Source of the DNA: Salibacterium aidingense DSM 18341
Lineage (GTDB): Bacteria; Bacillota; Bacilli; Bacillales; Marinococcaceae
DNA: 64,000 nucleotides
Direction: 5' to 3'
Assembly: GCF_000429685.1 (NCBI RefSeq)
Contig: NZ_AUCI01000007.1
Span: 186,001 to 250,000 of the forward strand
Shown here: in pieces, positions 46,147-54,567 of the stretch
How positions within the stretch are numbered: the stretch's first letter is position 1
Layout of the letters: every line of letters starts with the position of its first letter
Position numbers and translations under genes: made by a program
The notes under the pieces: model-generated
Database searches by the model: none
The model's input: only the letters and a program-made list of their open reading frames with translations
What the model was told of the DNA's origin: nothing

Positions 46147-46733
46147 TTTTTCTGCCCCCATCTCGTAAACAAAGCATGGTTGACATGCAGTGCATCCAAT
46201 ACCTTGCCTACTACAAAATTAATGAGATCGTCTTTTGTTTCAGGTAAATGATAAAAGCCCGGCATCGCCGGAATAATCCAGGAGCCGTTTTTTTCGGCTT
46301 TCCATAAATTTTCGAGATGGATCCCATTCAAAGGGGTCTCTCTCGGCACCAGAAGGAGGGATCTTTTTTCCTTTAAATGAACGTCCGCTGCACGTTCTAT
46401 GAGATTACCGGACATACCGTTCGCTATTTTGGACAGGGTTCCCATCGAACAGGGGATGACGATCATGCCGTCGGTATAATAAGAGCCGCTTGCAACCGGT
46501 GCCTTAAAATCCTGCAGACCATGGACAGCAAGATGGTCCGTAGAGTGAAATAAGCCTTCCAGGCAGGTTTGTCTATCTGAGGTATCAAGAAGCAGTTCTT
46601 CTCTGAATACCTGCCATCCTGCTTCACTGATTAAAAGATGTACGTAATGGCCCTGCTGCAGCAGTTCATCCGTCAACCGAACGCCGTACACCGCACCACT
46701 GGCTCCTGTAATGGCCACCGTAAATATCTTCAT
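46143..46733 (-). CDS. ubiX: UbiX-like flavin prenyltransferase
   Basis: UbiX-type enzymes attach dimethylallyl to FMN, making the prenylated cofactor of UbiD-type decarboxylases. The 196-residue protein shows the FMN loop ITGASGAVYGVRL, IPCSMGTLSKIANGMSGNLIERAADV and LVPRETPLNGIHLENL. The gene context (mqnA, mqnP) implies service to a UbiD-like decarboxylase in menaquinone synthesis; that decarboxylase is not in the window. Overlaps of 4 bases join it to both neighbours. Confidence 0.92.
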   Translation of the reverse strand: MKIFTVAITGASGAVYGVRLTDELLQQGHYVHLLISEAGWQVFREELLLDTSDRQTCLEGLFHSTDHLAVHGLQDFKAPVASGSYYTDGMIVIPCSMGTLSKIANGMSGNLIERAADVHLKEKRSLLLVPRETPLNGIHLENLWKAEKNGSWIIPAMPGFYHLPETKDDLINFVVGKVLDALHVNHALFTRWGQKK

Positions 46734-47590
46734 AGAAGCACGTCTCCAATCGTAAAGAGCAGCATCACAACACTGATAACTCCATTCATCGGGAAAAAGG
46801 CGACCCCGACTTTTGAAAGATCATCGGGTTTTACCATTGAATGCTCATACGTCATAATCAATCCGGCAATCAGGACACCTGCTAGATAAACGATAGAAAG
46901 CGGAGATAAAAAATGCAGCGTCAAAAGCGACAGAAAGCTTATCACATGAAACCATCGTGCCGTGTACAATGCGCCGGCAATGCCAAACCTCGATGGAATG
47001 GAATAGATCCCTTCTTCTTGATCGTGTTCCTTATCCTGTGTAGCATAAATGACATCAAAGCCGGCTGTCCAAAAAGCCACCGCAAGAAACAAAAAAAACG
47101 CTTCTGCCTGCAGGGTGCCGGTAGCTCCCACCCAGCCTCCAAGCGGCGCAATAGCAATTGTTACCCCAAGAATAACATGACAGAGCCAGGTAAATCTCTT
47201 GGTATAAGAGTAAATCGTTAAAAAGAAAACAGCCACAGGTAAAAGATATACAGACAGCATATTCAGTTGAAACGCTGAAATAAATAAAAGAGTAAAAGAA
47301 GCAGCTATAAAAAGAGCACTTTGATTAACGGATATAAGTCCGGCTGGAATGGCCCTCTCTGAAGTACGTGGGTTTTTTTTATCGATGCGGGCATCAATGA
47401 CACGGTTTAATGTCATAGCAGCACTTCGTGCCCCGACCATGGCAAGGGTGATCCAAACCCACTCTGATACACCGGGCCATGTTCCTTCCACCATTAAATT
47501 TCCAAGAACAGCTCCAAGGAACGCAAAAGGAAGAGCAAATAGTGTATGTTCAAATTTTATCATTTCCAGTATTATCTTTATTTTTTTCAT
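46730..47590 (-). CDS. mqnP: UbiA-family prenyltransferase, probably the futalosine-pathway MqnP
   Basis: This 286-residue membrane enzyme attaches a polyprenyl chain to an aromatic acid. The metal motifs are NRVIDARIDKKNPRT (residues 62-76) and DVIYATQDKEHD, and about eight membrane segments are visible. It resembles the 4-hydroxybenzoate type rather than MenA. Next to mqnA and menG it most likely prenylates 6-hydroxy-naphthoate. Stop and start overlap menG and ubiX as ATGA. Confidence 0.85.
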   Translation of the reverse strand: MKKIKIILEMIKFEHTLFALPFAFLGAVLGNLMVEGTWPGVSEWVWITLAMVGARSAAMTLNRVIDARIDKKNPRTSERAIPAGLISVNQSALFIAASFTLLFISAFQLNMLSVYLLPVAVFFLTIYSYTKRFTWLCHVILGVTIAIAPLGGWVGATGTLQAEAFFLFLAVAFWTAGFDVIYATQDKEHDQEEGIYSIPSRFGIAGALYTARWFHVISFLSLLTLHFLSPLSIVYLAGVLIAGLIMTYEHSMVKPDDLSKVGVAFFPMNGVISVVMLLFTIGDVLL

Positions 47591-48321
47591 GTATGTATGT
47601 TCTCTCCTTGCACTGCACCAGGTTTCCGGGCAAAATGTGCAGCTGCGGTTCCCATCGAATAAGAAGTTACCTCTATCTGCTTAAAACCGGCTCTTGAAAA
47701 CATAAAAGTGAGCAGATTTTTATTTGGAAACGCAGCCGTGGACTCCTGAAGCCAGGAATACTCGTCATAGCTTCCTGCAAATAGCTTGCCTAAAACTGGC
47801 ATGAAATAAGTAAAATAAACAGAGTATAACGTATGGATATATTTGTTTTCCGGCATCGATGTTTCGAGACAGACCGCTTTCCCTCCAGGCTTTAAGACCC
47901 TGAACATTTCGTGTAAAACAGTTTGATAGTCTGCGACGTTGCGAAGTCCAAATCCAATGGTGACATAGTCAAATGTTTGATCTTCGAAAGGGAGTTTCAT
48001 CGCATTGGCCTTTTTTAATTTAATAGAGGGCAGCTTTTCTTTTTGAATTTTTTCCCGGCCGACGTTCAGCATGTTATCACTGAAATCGACGCCGGTGACA
48101 GATCCTTCTTTGCCAGCAGCTTTGCCGAGATCTATTGTCCAGTCCGCCGTTCCACAGCAGACATCCAACACTTGAGCCCCGTTCCTGACATCCATCGCCT
48201 CCATCGTCTTCCTGCGCCAGGATTTATGAAGGCGAAAGCTGATGACGGAGTTCATTTTGTCATATTGATGATAAATGCTTTCAAACACCTCATGTACACG
48301 TTCTTCTTTTGACTGACTCAT
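47587..48321 (-). CDS. menG: Demethylmenaquinone methyltransferase
   Basis: MenG (UbiE family) methylates demethylmenaquinone with SAM, the last step in menaquinone synthesis. The 244-residue protein has YDKMNSVISF, the SAM motif VLDVCCGTADWTI, GVDFSDNML, YVTIGFGLRNV and the C-terminal SYSMGTAAAHFARKP. The start at 48321 has AGAAGG six bases upstream and matches the family N-terminus. In B. subtilis it lies directly between hepS and hepT. Confidence 0.95.
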   Translation of the reverse strand: MSQSKEERVHEVFESIYHQYDKMNSVISFRLHKSWRRKTMEAMDVRNGAQVLDVCCGTADWTIDLGKAAGKEGSVTGVDFSDNMLNVGREKIQKEKLPSIKLKKANAMKLPFEDQTFDYVTIGFGLRNVADYQTVLHEMFRVLKPGGKAVCLETSMPENKYIHTLYSVYFTYFMPVLGKLFAGSYDEYSWLQESTAAFPNKNLLTFMFSRAGFKQIEVTSYSMGTAAAHFARKPGAVQGENIHT

Positions 48322-48337
48322 TCCAACCCTTCTCTCA

Positions 48338-49150
48338 TTATTTAATCTCTGCTTCATCCTGAAATGCAGTCCATGAAAGCAGCCTGTCATAAAGAGCACT
48401 GTCTTGCTGGAAAGAAAATGTATGTAATTGTTGATAAAGTTCCTTTTTCAGGTGTGAAATTTTATCGGAAAGCCATTTTTCCGTCCGTTCCGGAGGCCAG
48501 TTTTTCACCTTCTCCCTGAGCTCTTTTTCAAAGAATTGATGCACGGCCCCAGCTGCTGCTGATAAAAATTTGACTTCCGTATACTCTCTCTCCCGGTTTA
48601 GTCTTTTTAAGAGAAAGAAAGTTTCAGCCAGCGACCCAAGCTCTGGTTTTCCATAAAAGGCGCTGATATTTTTGAAAAAGCAGCCTTCGACAAGAGCCAG
48701 GCGGTGCATCAATTCGTCTTCGCTTGTGTTTTCCCCAAAGTGGAGACACATTTTTTCTTCGTTAATCCGCTGAATAGCGTCGCTGAACACCGGGATGATG
48801 GTTGAATGGACATTGTTAATAAGCATCGTATGGTACAGGCTGCTAAAAAAATCTCCTGCCAGTACCGTCAGTTGTTTTGGTTTTTTCTCTGCCGGTGAAC
48901 TTCCTCGATCATTCTCCACTTTTTCATGAGTGGCAAAGGCGGCCTGAACAAATAGAGCAGACAGAATCTGTTCTTTTTTCTGGTCCTCTGTCAGATCCGT
49001 TCCCGCCAAAATCTCCCTCATGAAAAAAATGATGTCGTATTCGATGTCAGCCTCTTCAATGTATTGTTTCAGATAAGAATGGCTTGTCATATTTTTGAAC
49101 GCACGTTCGATACGTTGTACATCGACAGCTTCATAAGGCTCATTAATCAT
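48338..49150 (-). CDS. hepS: Heptaprenyl diphosphate synthase component I
   Basis: HepS is the small regulatory subunit of the C35 synthase; it has no aspartate motif and is poorly conserved. The 270-residue helical protein contains VLAGDFFSSLYHTML, typical of this subunit. Assignment rests on this motif and on position between mtrB and menG. The start at 49150 has GGGGGA seven bases upstream. Confidence 0.85.
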   Translation of the reverse strand: MINEPYEAVDVQRIERAFKNMTSHSYLKQYIEEADIEYDIIFFMREILAGTDLTEDQKKEQILSALFVQAAFATHEKVENDRGSSPAEKKPKQLTVLAGDFFSSLYHTMLINNVHSTIIPVFSDAIQRINEEKMCLHFGENTSEDELMHRLALVEGCFFKNISAFYGKPELGSLAETFFLLKRLNREREYTEVKFLSAAAGAVHQFFEKELREKVKNWPPERTEKWLSDKISHLKKELYQQLHTFSFQQDSALYDRLLSWTAFQDEAEIK

Positions 49151-49222
49151 ACTGTTGTCCCCCATGTGTTTGTAAAATAACGCAATAAATGTTTTTATGG
49201 GTAAAGACGTGCCAATGCCGCT

Positions 49223-49231
49223 ATTATAGCA
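49223..49231 (-). promoter_or_regulatory. Extended -10 promoter candidate for the hepS-menG-mqn-hepT operon
   Basis: TGCTATAAT on the minus strand, a TGn-TATAAT extended -10 with a weak -35, lies 73 bases before the hepS start. Confidence 0.55.
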
Positions 49232-49265
49232 CAGATCCAGTCCTGGCTGAACCGGCAAAGCCTGA

Positions 49266-49484
49266 CTATTCCTCGTTCCTTATTTCCCCGTGACTCGTTT
49301 GAATGAGCGCTTTTCCTCTTACTTTCACGGCTGAAGTATGTTCCGTAAACTGAGCTATCATTACTTCGCCGCGGTCAAGTTTTTCTGAATGATGAAACCT
49401 TGTGTCCGTACCGCGGGTCAAGCCAATTACATTTACTCCATCTTCTTCTGCCTTTATAACGAAAAAATCGTCTTTATCCGACAT
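49266..49484 (-). CDS. mtrB: Tryptophan RNA-binding attenuation protein (TRAP)
   Basis: TRAP is an 11-mer ring that, with tryptophan bound, wraps RNA with (G/U)AG repeats and terminates trp transcription. The 72-residue protein is nearly identical in its core to B. subtilis Mtr[35 protein letters not shown], and the RNA-binding Lys and Arg in VKVRGK. It lies 19 bases after folE. Its target is in this window at 39590-39655. Confidence 0.98.
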   Translation of the reverse strand: MSDKDDFFVIKAEEDGVNVIGLTRGTDTRFHHSEKLDRGEVMIAQFTEHTSAVKVRGKALIQTSHGEIRNEE

Positions 49485-49503
49485 GCCTGCTTCCCCTTTC
49501 TAT

Positions 49504-50073
49504 TTAAGACCGGTTAATTAATGTCAATACTTCAGATCTGGAAGCTTCATCTGTTTCAAAAGATCCACGGACCGCTGATGTTACTGTTTCTGTACCAGGT
49601 TTCTGAATACCTCGCATGGTCATACACATGTGCTCTGCTTCCACCACGACAATAACACCGTGAGGTTCCAAGGTGCGCACAATCGTATCTGCTACAGTGG
49701 AGGTAATCCTCTCCTGAAGCTGAGGTCTTTTTGCAACTGTCTCCACTGTCCTGGCAAGTTTACTCAATCCTGTAACTTTCCCGCCCTTTGGTATGTATCC
49801 AACATGCGCTTTCCCATAAAAAGGAACAAGATGATGTTCGCACATGGAATAAAAAGGAATATCCCTGACGAGCACCAGTTCTTCGTGATTTTCTCCAAAC
49901 ACTGTCTGCAGATGTTCGGACGGATCTTCATGAAGCCCCTGAAAAACCTCTTCATACATTTTTGCTACCCGCATCGGAGTATCAAGCAGCCCATCTCTAT
50001 TTGGGTCCTCTCCTACTGCTTCTAAAATTAATTGAACAGCTTTTCGTATTTTATCGTGATTAAAGGTGGACAC
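49504..50073 (-). CDS. folE: GTP cyclohydrolase I (GTG start)
   Basis: FolE (MtrA) turns GTP into dihydroneopterin triphosphate for folate. The zinc and active-site residues are in [20 protein letters not shown] and in [20 protein letters not shown] is also present. A GTG at 50073 with GGGGGA upstream gives 189 residues, the family length. It is first in folE-mtrB. Confidence 0.96.
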   Translation of the reverse strand: MSTFNHDKIRKAVQLILEAVGEDPNRDGLLDTPMRVAKMYEEVFQGLHEDPSEHLQTVFGENHEELVLVRDIPFYSMCEHHLVPFYGKAHVGYIPKGGKVTGLSKLARTVETVAKRPQLQERITSTVADTIVRTLEPHGVIVVVEAEHMCMTMRGIQKPGTETVTSAVRGSFETDEASRSEVLTLINRS

Positions 50074-50114
50074 TCTTTTTTCCCCCTGTCTGCAGTTAAT
50101 ATGACCTTTGAAAA

Positions 50115-50143
50115 ATTTTAGCATAAGGGTATAGAGAAAGCAA
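50115..50143 (-). promoter_or_regulatory. σA promoter for folE-mtrB
   Basis: TTGCTT (50143-50138), 17 bases, TAAAAT (50120-50115) with a TGC extension on the minus strand, 41 bases before the folE start. Confidence 0.68.
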
Positions 50144-50221
50144 AGATTCAGCGCAAAGTTACCATAATTATATTATGTAAATTAAAGATGCTTGTCCCAA
50201 GCAGAAGCAATTTTTTTGTAC

Positions 50222-50257
50222 AAAAAAAAGCAGCCGGTTAGTAGCTGCTTTTTTCCC
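50222..50257. terminator. Terminator after spoIVA
   Basis: GCAGC and GCTGC with A/T extensions (AAAAGCAGC/GCTGCTTTT) around a 9-base loop, followed by TTTTTTTT on the minus strand. It sits right after the spoIVA stop. Confidence 0.85.
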
Positions 50258-50263
50258 TATTGA

Positions 50264-51745
50264 TTATAAAATAATCGCGATTAACCCGCCGGAGCCTTCA
50301 TTTATAATCCTTTCCAGGGTCTCTTTTAGTTTATATCTTGCATTTTCGGGCATAAGGGAGAGTTTTGCCTGAATTCCTTCCCGGACGATGGAATTCAAAG
50401 AGCGCCCGAAGATATCAGAATTCCATATCGATAAGGGGTTTTCTTCAAAATCCTGCATCAAATAACGGACGAGTTCTTCACTTTGTTTTTCGGTTCCTAT
50501 AATCGGAGCAAACTCTGATTCCACATCCACTTTAATCATATGAATGGACGGGGCGACTGCTTTTAATCTTACGCCAAAGCGGGAACCCTGTTTGATTATT
50601 TCCGGTTCATCCAGACTCATGTCTGTCACAGCTGGAGCAGCGATTCCATATCCAGTTTGTTTCACCATCTTTAAGGCGTCGCTCACCTGATCGTATTCAT
50701 GTTTGGCGTGGGCAAAATCCTGCATGAGGTGGAGAAGTTGATCCTTGCCTCTGATTTCCACGCCTACGACTTCTTTTAGGATTTGATCATACAGATGATC
50801 TGGGGCGTATAAATCAATTTCTGCAACGCCCTGCCCCATTTCAATACCAGCCAGACCGGCCTCGTCAATAAATTCAAAGTCATTTGCAAACTGGCGGACC
50901 ACCCTGTCAACATCCCGCAGACGCTTGATGTCCTTTACCGTATTACGAACCGACTGCTCATATTCCTGCCGCAGCCAGTGGTCATCCCGCAGCACCATCA
51001 CCCAGCTTGGCAGGTTCACGTTTACCTCATGGACGGGAAATTCAAACAATACTTCTCTCAGTACATTGTTAATATCATGTTCCGTCATGCTTTCAATACT
51101 TAACGCAAGAACCGGAATATCATGTTCTTCAGCAAGCTCCTGACGAAGCGCCTCTGTTTCCGGATGATGCGGACGTACCGAATTGATCACCATAATATAA
51201 GGCTTTCCTACTTCATTTAATTCTTCGATCACTCTTTCTTCTGATTCCACGTAATCCATGCGCGGAATTTCCCCGATTGTCCCATCCGAAGTGACGACAA
51301 CCCCAAGGGTCGAATGCTCTTGTATTACTTTACGTGTTCCGATTTCAGCTGCTTCCTGGAATGGAATCGGCTCTTCATACCAGGGTGTATTGATCATACG
51401 CGGACCATTTTCATCTTCATACCCTTTTGCCCCTTCTACCGCGTAACCGACACAATCAACCAGCCGTACGTTGACTTCCAGTCCTTCCTCCACTTCCAGA
51501 GATACCGCATTATTTGGTACGAACTTAGGCTCTGTCGTCATAATAGTCCTGCCTGCTGCACTCTGCGGCAGCTCATCCGTAGCCCTCGCTTTATCAGCTT
51601 CACTTCCCATATTAGGAAGCACAACGAGTTCCATGAATTTTTTAATAAACGTGGATTTACCGGTACGGACGGGCCCGACTACTCCTAAATAAATATCTCC
51701 TCCAGTCCGTTCTGCGATATCCTTAAAGATATCTACCTTTTCCAC
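50264..51745 (-). CDS. spoIVA: Spore coat morphogenetic ATPase SpoIVA
   Basis: SpoIVA polymerises with ATP on the forespore and forms the base of the coat. The 493-residue protein has Walker A GPVRTGKSTFIKK (24-36), LVDCVGYAVEGA and the conserved C-terminus ending GSGGLIAIIL. The upstream DNA has CATACATG (51787-51794, minus), close to the σE -10, but the -35 is poor, so σE control rests mainly on family knowledge. In B. subtilis hbs lies between this gene and folE; it is absent here. Confidence 0.96.
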   Translation of the reverse strand: MEKVDIFKDIAERTGGDIYLGVVGPVRTGKSTFIKKFMELVVLPNMGSEADKARATDELPQSAAGRTIMTTEPKFVPNNAVSLEVEEGLEVNVRLVDCVGYAVEGAKGYEDENGPRMINTPWYEEPIPFQEAAEIGTRKVIQEHSTLGVVVTSDGTIGEIPRMDYVESEERVIEELNEVGKPYIMVINSVRPHHPETEALRQELAEEHDIPVLALSIESMTEHDINNVLREVLFEFPVHEVNVNLPSWVMVLRDDHWLRQEYEQSVRNTVKDIKRLRDVDRVVRQFANDFEFIDEAGLAGIEMGQGVAEIDLYAPDHLYDQILKEVVGVEIRGKDQLLHLMQDFAHAKHEYDQVSDALKMVKQTGYGIAAPAVTDMSLDEPEIIKQGSRFGVRLKAVAPSIHMIKVDVESEFAPIIGTEKQSEELVRYLMQDFEENPLSIWNSDIFGRSLNSIVREGIQAKLSLMPENARYKLKETLERIINEGSGGLIAIIL

Positions 51746-51861
51746 TAGATCCCCTCCTGTTCAATAAAATTCCGATACCGGTCTTACATGTATGACAATA
51801 TATATCTATGACTGTGTTTCTAAGTTATGCCTTGTTTATTAAAAGGAAAGACAAGCATAAA

Positions 51862-51898
51862 AAAACTCTTCCCTGTTTTATCCTTTGGAAAGAGTTTT
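51862..51898 (-). terminator. Terminator after yphF
   Basis: CTCTTTCC with GGGAAGAG around a 13-base loop, then TTTTTTTATG on the minus strand, just after the yphF stop. Confidence 0.82.
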
Positions 51899-51902
51899 CT
51901 AT

Positions 51903-52625
51903 TCAATGTTCTTTAAATATCGGTTCGTTGTTATCATTTACTGTATATGGAACAGAAAAAGCAGGGGCAATCGGATAATTGTCCACGAGGATACGCCGTA
52001 TGTCGTCTCCTTTTTCCAGCTCATGATCAAATTCCTGAAGGGCAATATGCAGATCAATCGCATAATCGATTCTCACTTCTCCGTTTTCATTCATCAACAG
52101 CGGAAGAGTCGTATCTGACTGATAGGGGCTTTCTACTTTAGCCTCTCCATTGTAATCCAAACGTTCCAGGTCAATTTCAAATATTTCCGGTCCTGCCGTA
52201 TCTTTGATCGGGGCATACTCATTTTCCTCAATGTATGCATTAATGGCTCTCTGCAGCTTCTGCACTTCGTTCATTACACTCAAGTCAAGGACTTTAACAG
52301 TCGGCTGTTCTTCCGGATCGATAATGACATATTGATAAATCCCACCGTTTTCAAATGAATTACCGGGAGGCTGCTGCATATATCGCGGAATTAACTGATT
52401 AAAGTCGATCATGTACTTTTGGTAAATGGGAGTATCTTCTTCGGTGGTCTTGATGGGAAGCACATTGTTATCCTTGCGGTATTGATCTACCGCCTGCTGG
52501 ACCGTTTGAAGCTGCGCTTCATAAGGAATCCGATTTTCCGCCCGTTCTTCCTGCGGAAACATACAGCCTGTTAACAAAAAGGCGAGGGCAGTCACGCAGA
52601 TTATAATATTTTTAAAGCTGTGCAC
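51903..52625 (-). CDS. yphF: YphF-like lipoprotein
   Basis: This 240-residue protein has a lipoprotein signal peptide with lipobox LLTGC (Cys21) and is probably anchored outside the membrane. It contains two similar segments, near 40-95 and 120-170 (AVDQYRKDNNVLPI and AINAYIEENEYAPI), which suggests an internal duplication. Position and length match B. subtilis YphF, whose role is unknown. Confidence 0.85.
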   Translation of the reverse strand: MHSFKNIIICVTALAFLLTGCMFPQEERAENRIPYEAQLQTVQQAVDQYRKDNNVLPIKTTEEDTPIYQKYMIDFNQLIPRYMQQPPGNSFENGGIYQYVIIDPEEQPTVKVLDLSVMNEVQKLQRAINAYIEENEYAPIKDTAGPEIFEIDLERLDYNGEAKVESPYQSDTTLPLLMNENGEVRIDYAIDLHIALQEFDHELEKGDDIRRILVDNYPIAPAFSVPYTVNDNNEPIFKEH

Positions 52626-52692
52626 TTATCGTCACCTCCCGAGAAAAAATGGTTCGGTTATTGGGAAATAACGAAACATCTCATTTCCTCAT

Positions 52693-52887
52693 TTATTCTG
52701 CAATCGGGCCGCGCATGACAATAATTAGTACGATGAGCCCGGCAACCATTAAAAATATAAACGAAATGATAAGGATAAGTATCCGAAGAACCCCGGATAC
52801 TTTCTGGGATAATACGGATAATCCTGCTGATGCAAACATTAGAAATATACCAAAGAAAGCAAACCACATATTCTGCAGTGCCGTCAT
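52693..52887 (-). CDS. yphE: YphE-like small membrane protein (DUF2768)
   Basis: This 64-residue protein is almost entirely two membrane helices (about 5-25 and 34-57) joined by a basic turn, as in DUF2768 proteins. It lies between spoVIF and yphF. A TATAAT-type -10 (52917-52922, minus) lies 30 bases upstream next to the palindrome GAGAATTCTC. The function is unknown. Confidence 0.8.
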   Translation of the reverse strand: MTALQNMWFAFFGIFLMFASAGLSVLSQKVSGVLRILILIISFIFLMVAGLIVLIIVMRGPIAE

Positions 52888-52981
52888 TTCCTAGTGCCCC
52901 CTTTTATCCAGACCATATTATAACATAATGGAGAATTCTCTTGGCAGAGGTTCCTGCTGACATAATCGTGACAAAATCATG

Positions 52982-53021
52982 AAAAAACCAGCTCGTATAG
53001 GGGCAAATACGGCTGGTTTTG
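52982..53021 (-). terminator. Terminator after spoVIF
   Basis: AACCAGC-CGTAT and ATACG-GCTGGTT form a long stem with one bulge, then TTTTTTC on the minus strand. It lies 120 bases past the spoVIF stop. Confidence 0.85.
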
Positions 53022-53141
53022 GCTATATTCTTTCCTTTTTCAATTTTACAGCCTTTGTTCTACTCTGTTTACTGTATTCATAAACGTGTCTATTGGAATG
53101 AGCATATGCCTTTGAAGCATAAAGAAATTTTCATTATTTTG

Positions 53142-53402
53142 TTATTTTGACTGAAACCACTTGCTTAACGAAGCCAGATCGAGCGGGACGTTATTATTCA
53201 TAACGGCTTTGACTAATTCGTCCTCCTGCTTTCGCGAAACGGATTTGCCGGCAAGCCTGGAAACGTCTTTAATTACTTTGCGCACGGTATTTTCATCCTG
53301 AAAATCAGCACCGTTCAAAGATTGGACCAGCTTCATCAGGTCTTCCTGTTTCACGTTTGTTTTCTTCTCGATCTGGTCAAACAGTGAATCGTTCTGTCTC
53401 AT
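53142..53402 (-). CDS. spoVIF: Stage VI sporulation protein F (SpoVIF-like)
   Basis: This 86-residue protein resembles SpoVIF (YjcC), a forespore or coat-assembly regulator: FDQIEKKTNVKQEDLMKLVQSL is its typical start (quoted from residues 8-27 in part), followed by ENTVRKVIKDVSRLAGKSV. A start at 53402 has GGGAGG seven bases upstream. In B. subtilis spoVIF is at another locus; here it lies between gpsA and yphE. Confidence 0.78.
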   Translation of the reverse strand: MRQNDSLFDQIEKKTNVKQEDLMKLVQSLNGADFQDENTVRKVIKDVSRLAGKSVSRKQEDELVKAVMNNNVPLDLASLSKWFQSK

Positions 53403-53466
53403 ACAGCAGCCTCCCTTTATCACTATTCATCTTATCCTATGCGTGATAAAAAGAAGCCGTGCCTTT

Positions 53467-54549
53467 TCATTCGTTGTCATCCGGGCTCCAGACCATTTCC
53501 TGCCACTTTGTCTGAAAATCGGGGCCGAGCAGAAGGGACATATTTTCTACTTCATGTTTCCTTACCCTGCCCATCAGCTGCAGAACGGCATCCTCCGGTT
53601 TTTTCCCGTCAAACAGCACATCATATAAAGCTGCAGTAATCGGCATTTCAACTTCCATTACATGAGCAAGGCCATAAACGGCCTTTGTAGTCCGGACTCC
53701 TTCCACAACCATCCCCATTTCTTCAAGAACACTGTCCAGATCGTTCCCGCATCCCAGTTTGTATCCAGCCCTCCAATTACGGCTGTGCTGACTGAAACAG
53801 GTAACTATCAAGTCGCCTAATCCTGATAATCCAGTAAAAGTAAGCGGATTTGCTCCCAGTTTTATTCCAAGACGGGCGATCTCAGCCAGCCCTCTGGTCA
53901 TTAAAGCAGCTTTCGCATTGTCTCCGTAACCAATTCCATCTGTTAAACCAATCCCAAGCGCGATGATGTTTTTTAGGGCACCGCCGATTTCAACGCCAAT
54001 GAGATCCTGATTTGTATATACTCGGAAATGACGGTTCATAAATAAACCCTGAACCTCTTCCGCCGCCGCTTTGACATGGGAAGACACCGTAACAGTTGTC
54101 GGCTGTCTTTCACAAACCTCTTCGGCATGACTTGGCCCGGAGAGAACTACGGTCGCCTTCCCCTGTTTTCCATTTAATTCTTCTTCCATCATTTCTGAAA
54201 TTCTTTTTGATGTACCAGGTTCAATCCCTTTGGAAGCGTGGATTAGTATGGTTTCTTCTTGAACCATGGAACGGAGGTCTCTCATGACTTCCCGTACTGC
54301 TTTTGTCGGTACCACGACTAAAATATAACCAGCATTTTTTGTACATTCTTCCATGTCTGTCGAAGCCTGAATGGAAGCAGGCAGGGTAAACCCCGATAAA
54401 TACTGATTGTTCGTATTATATTGGTTAATTTCCTCTGCGTGATCCTCTCTTCTGGTCCATAAATGAACATTATGATGATTATCAGCTAATACAGCGGCCA
54501 ACGCTGTGCCCCAGCTTCCCGCTCCGATGACTGCGACCTTTTCCGTCAT
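53467..54549 (-). CDS. gpsA: Glycerol-3-phosphate dehydrogenase (NAD(P)+)
   Basis: GpsA makes sn-glycerol-3-phosphate from DHAP for phospholipids. The NAD loop GAGSWGTALA (residues 8-17), the catalytic Lys in EIGGALKNIIALG, and GLSGLGDLIVTC are visible. At 360 residues it is about 15 longer than B. subtilis GpsA, at the C-terminus. Together with plsY next door it starts the G3P acylation route. Confidence 0.96.
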   Translation of the reverse strand: MTEKVAVIGAGSWGTALAAVLADNHHNVHLWTRREDHAEEINQYNTNNQYLSGFTLPASIQASTDMEECTKNAGYILVVVPTKAVREVMRDLRSMVQEETILIHASKGIEPGTSKRISEMMEEELNGKQGKATVVLSGPSHAEEVCERQPTTVTVSSHVKAAAEEVQGLFMNRHFRVYTNQDLIGVEIGGALKNIIALGIGLTDGIGYGDNAKAALMTRGLAEIARLGIKLGANPLTFTGLSGLGDLIVTCFSQHSRNWRAGYKLGCGNDLDSVLEEMGMVVEGVRTTKAVYGLAHVMEVEMPITAALYDVLFDGKKPEDAVLQLMGRVRKHEVENMSLLLGPDFQTKWQEMVWSPDDNE

Positions 54550-54567
54550 GATTTCCCACCTTTGCCA

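Noticed and set aside
51780-51830. Clear σE promoter for spoIVA
   Set aside because: CATACATG resembles the -10, but no good -35 lies at the required spacing, so it is mentioned only as a weak hint in the spoIVA entry.
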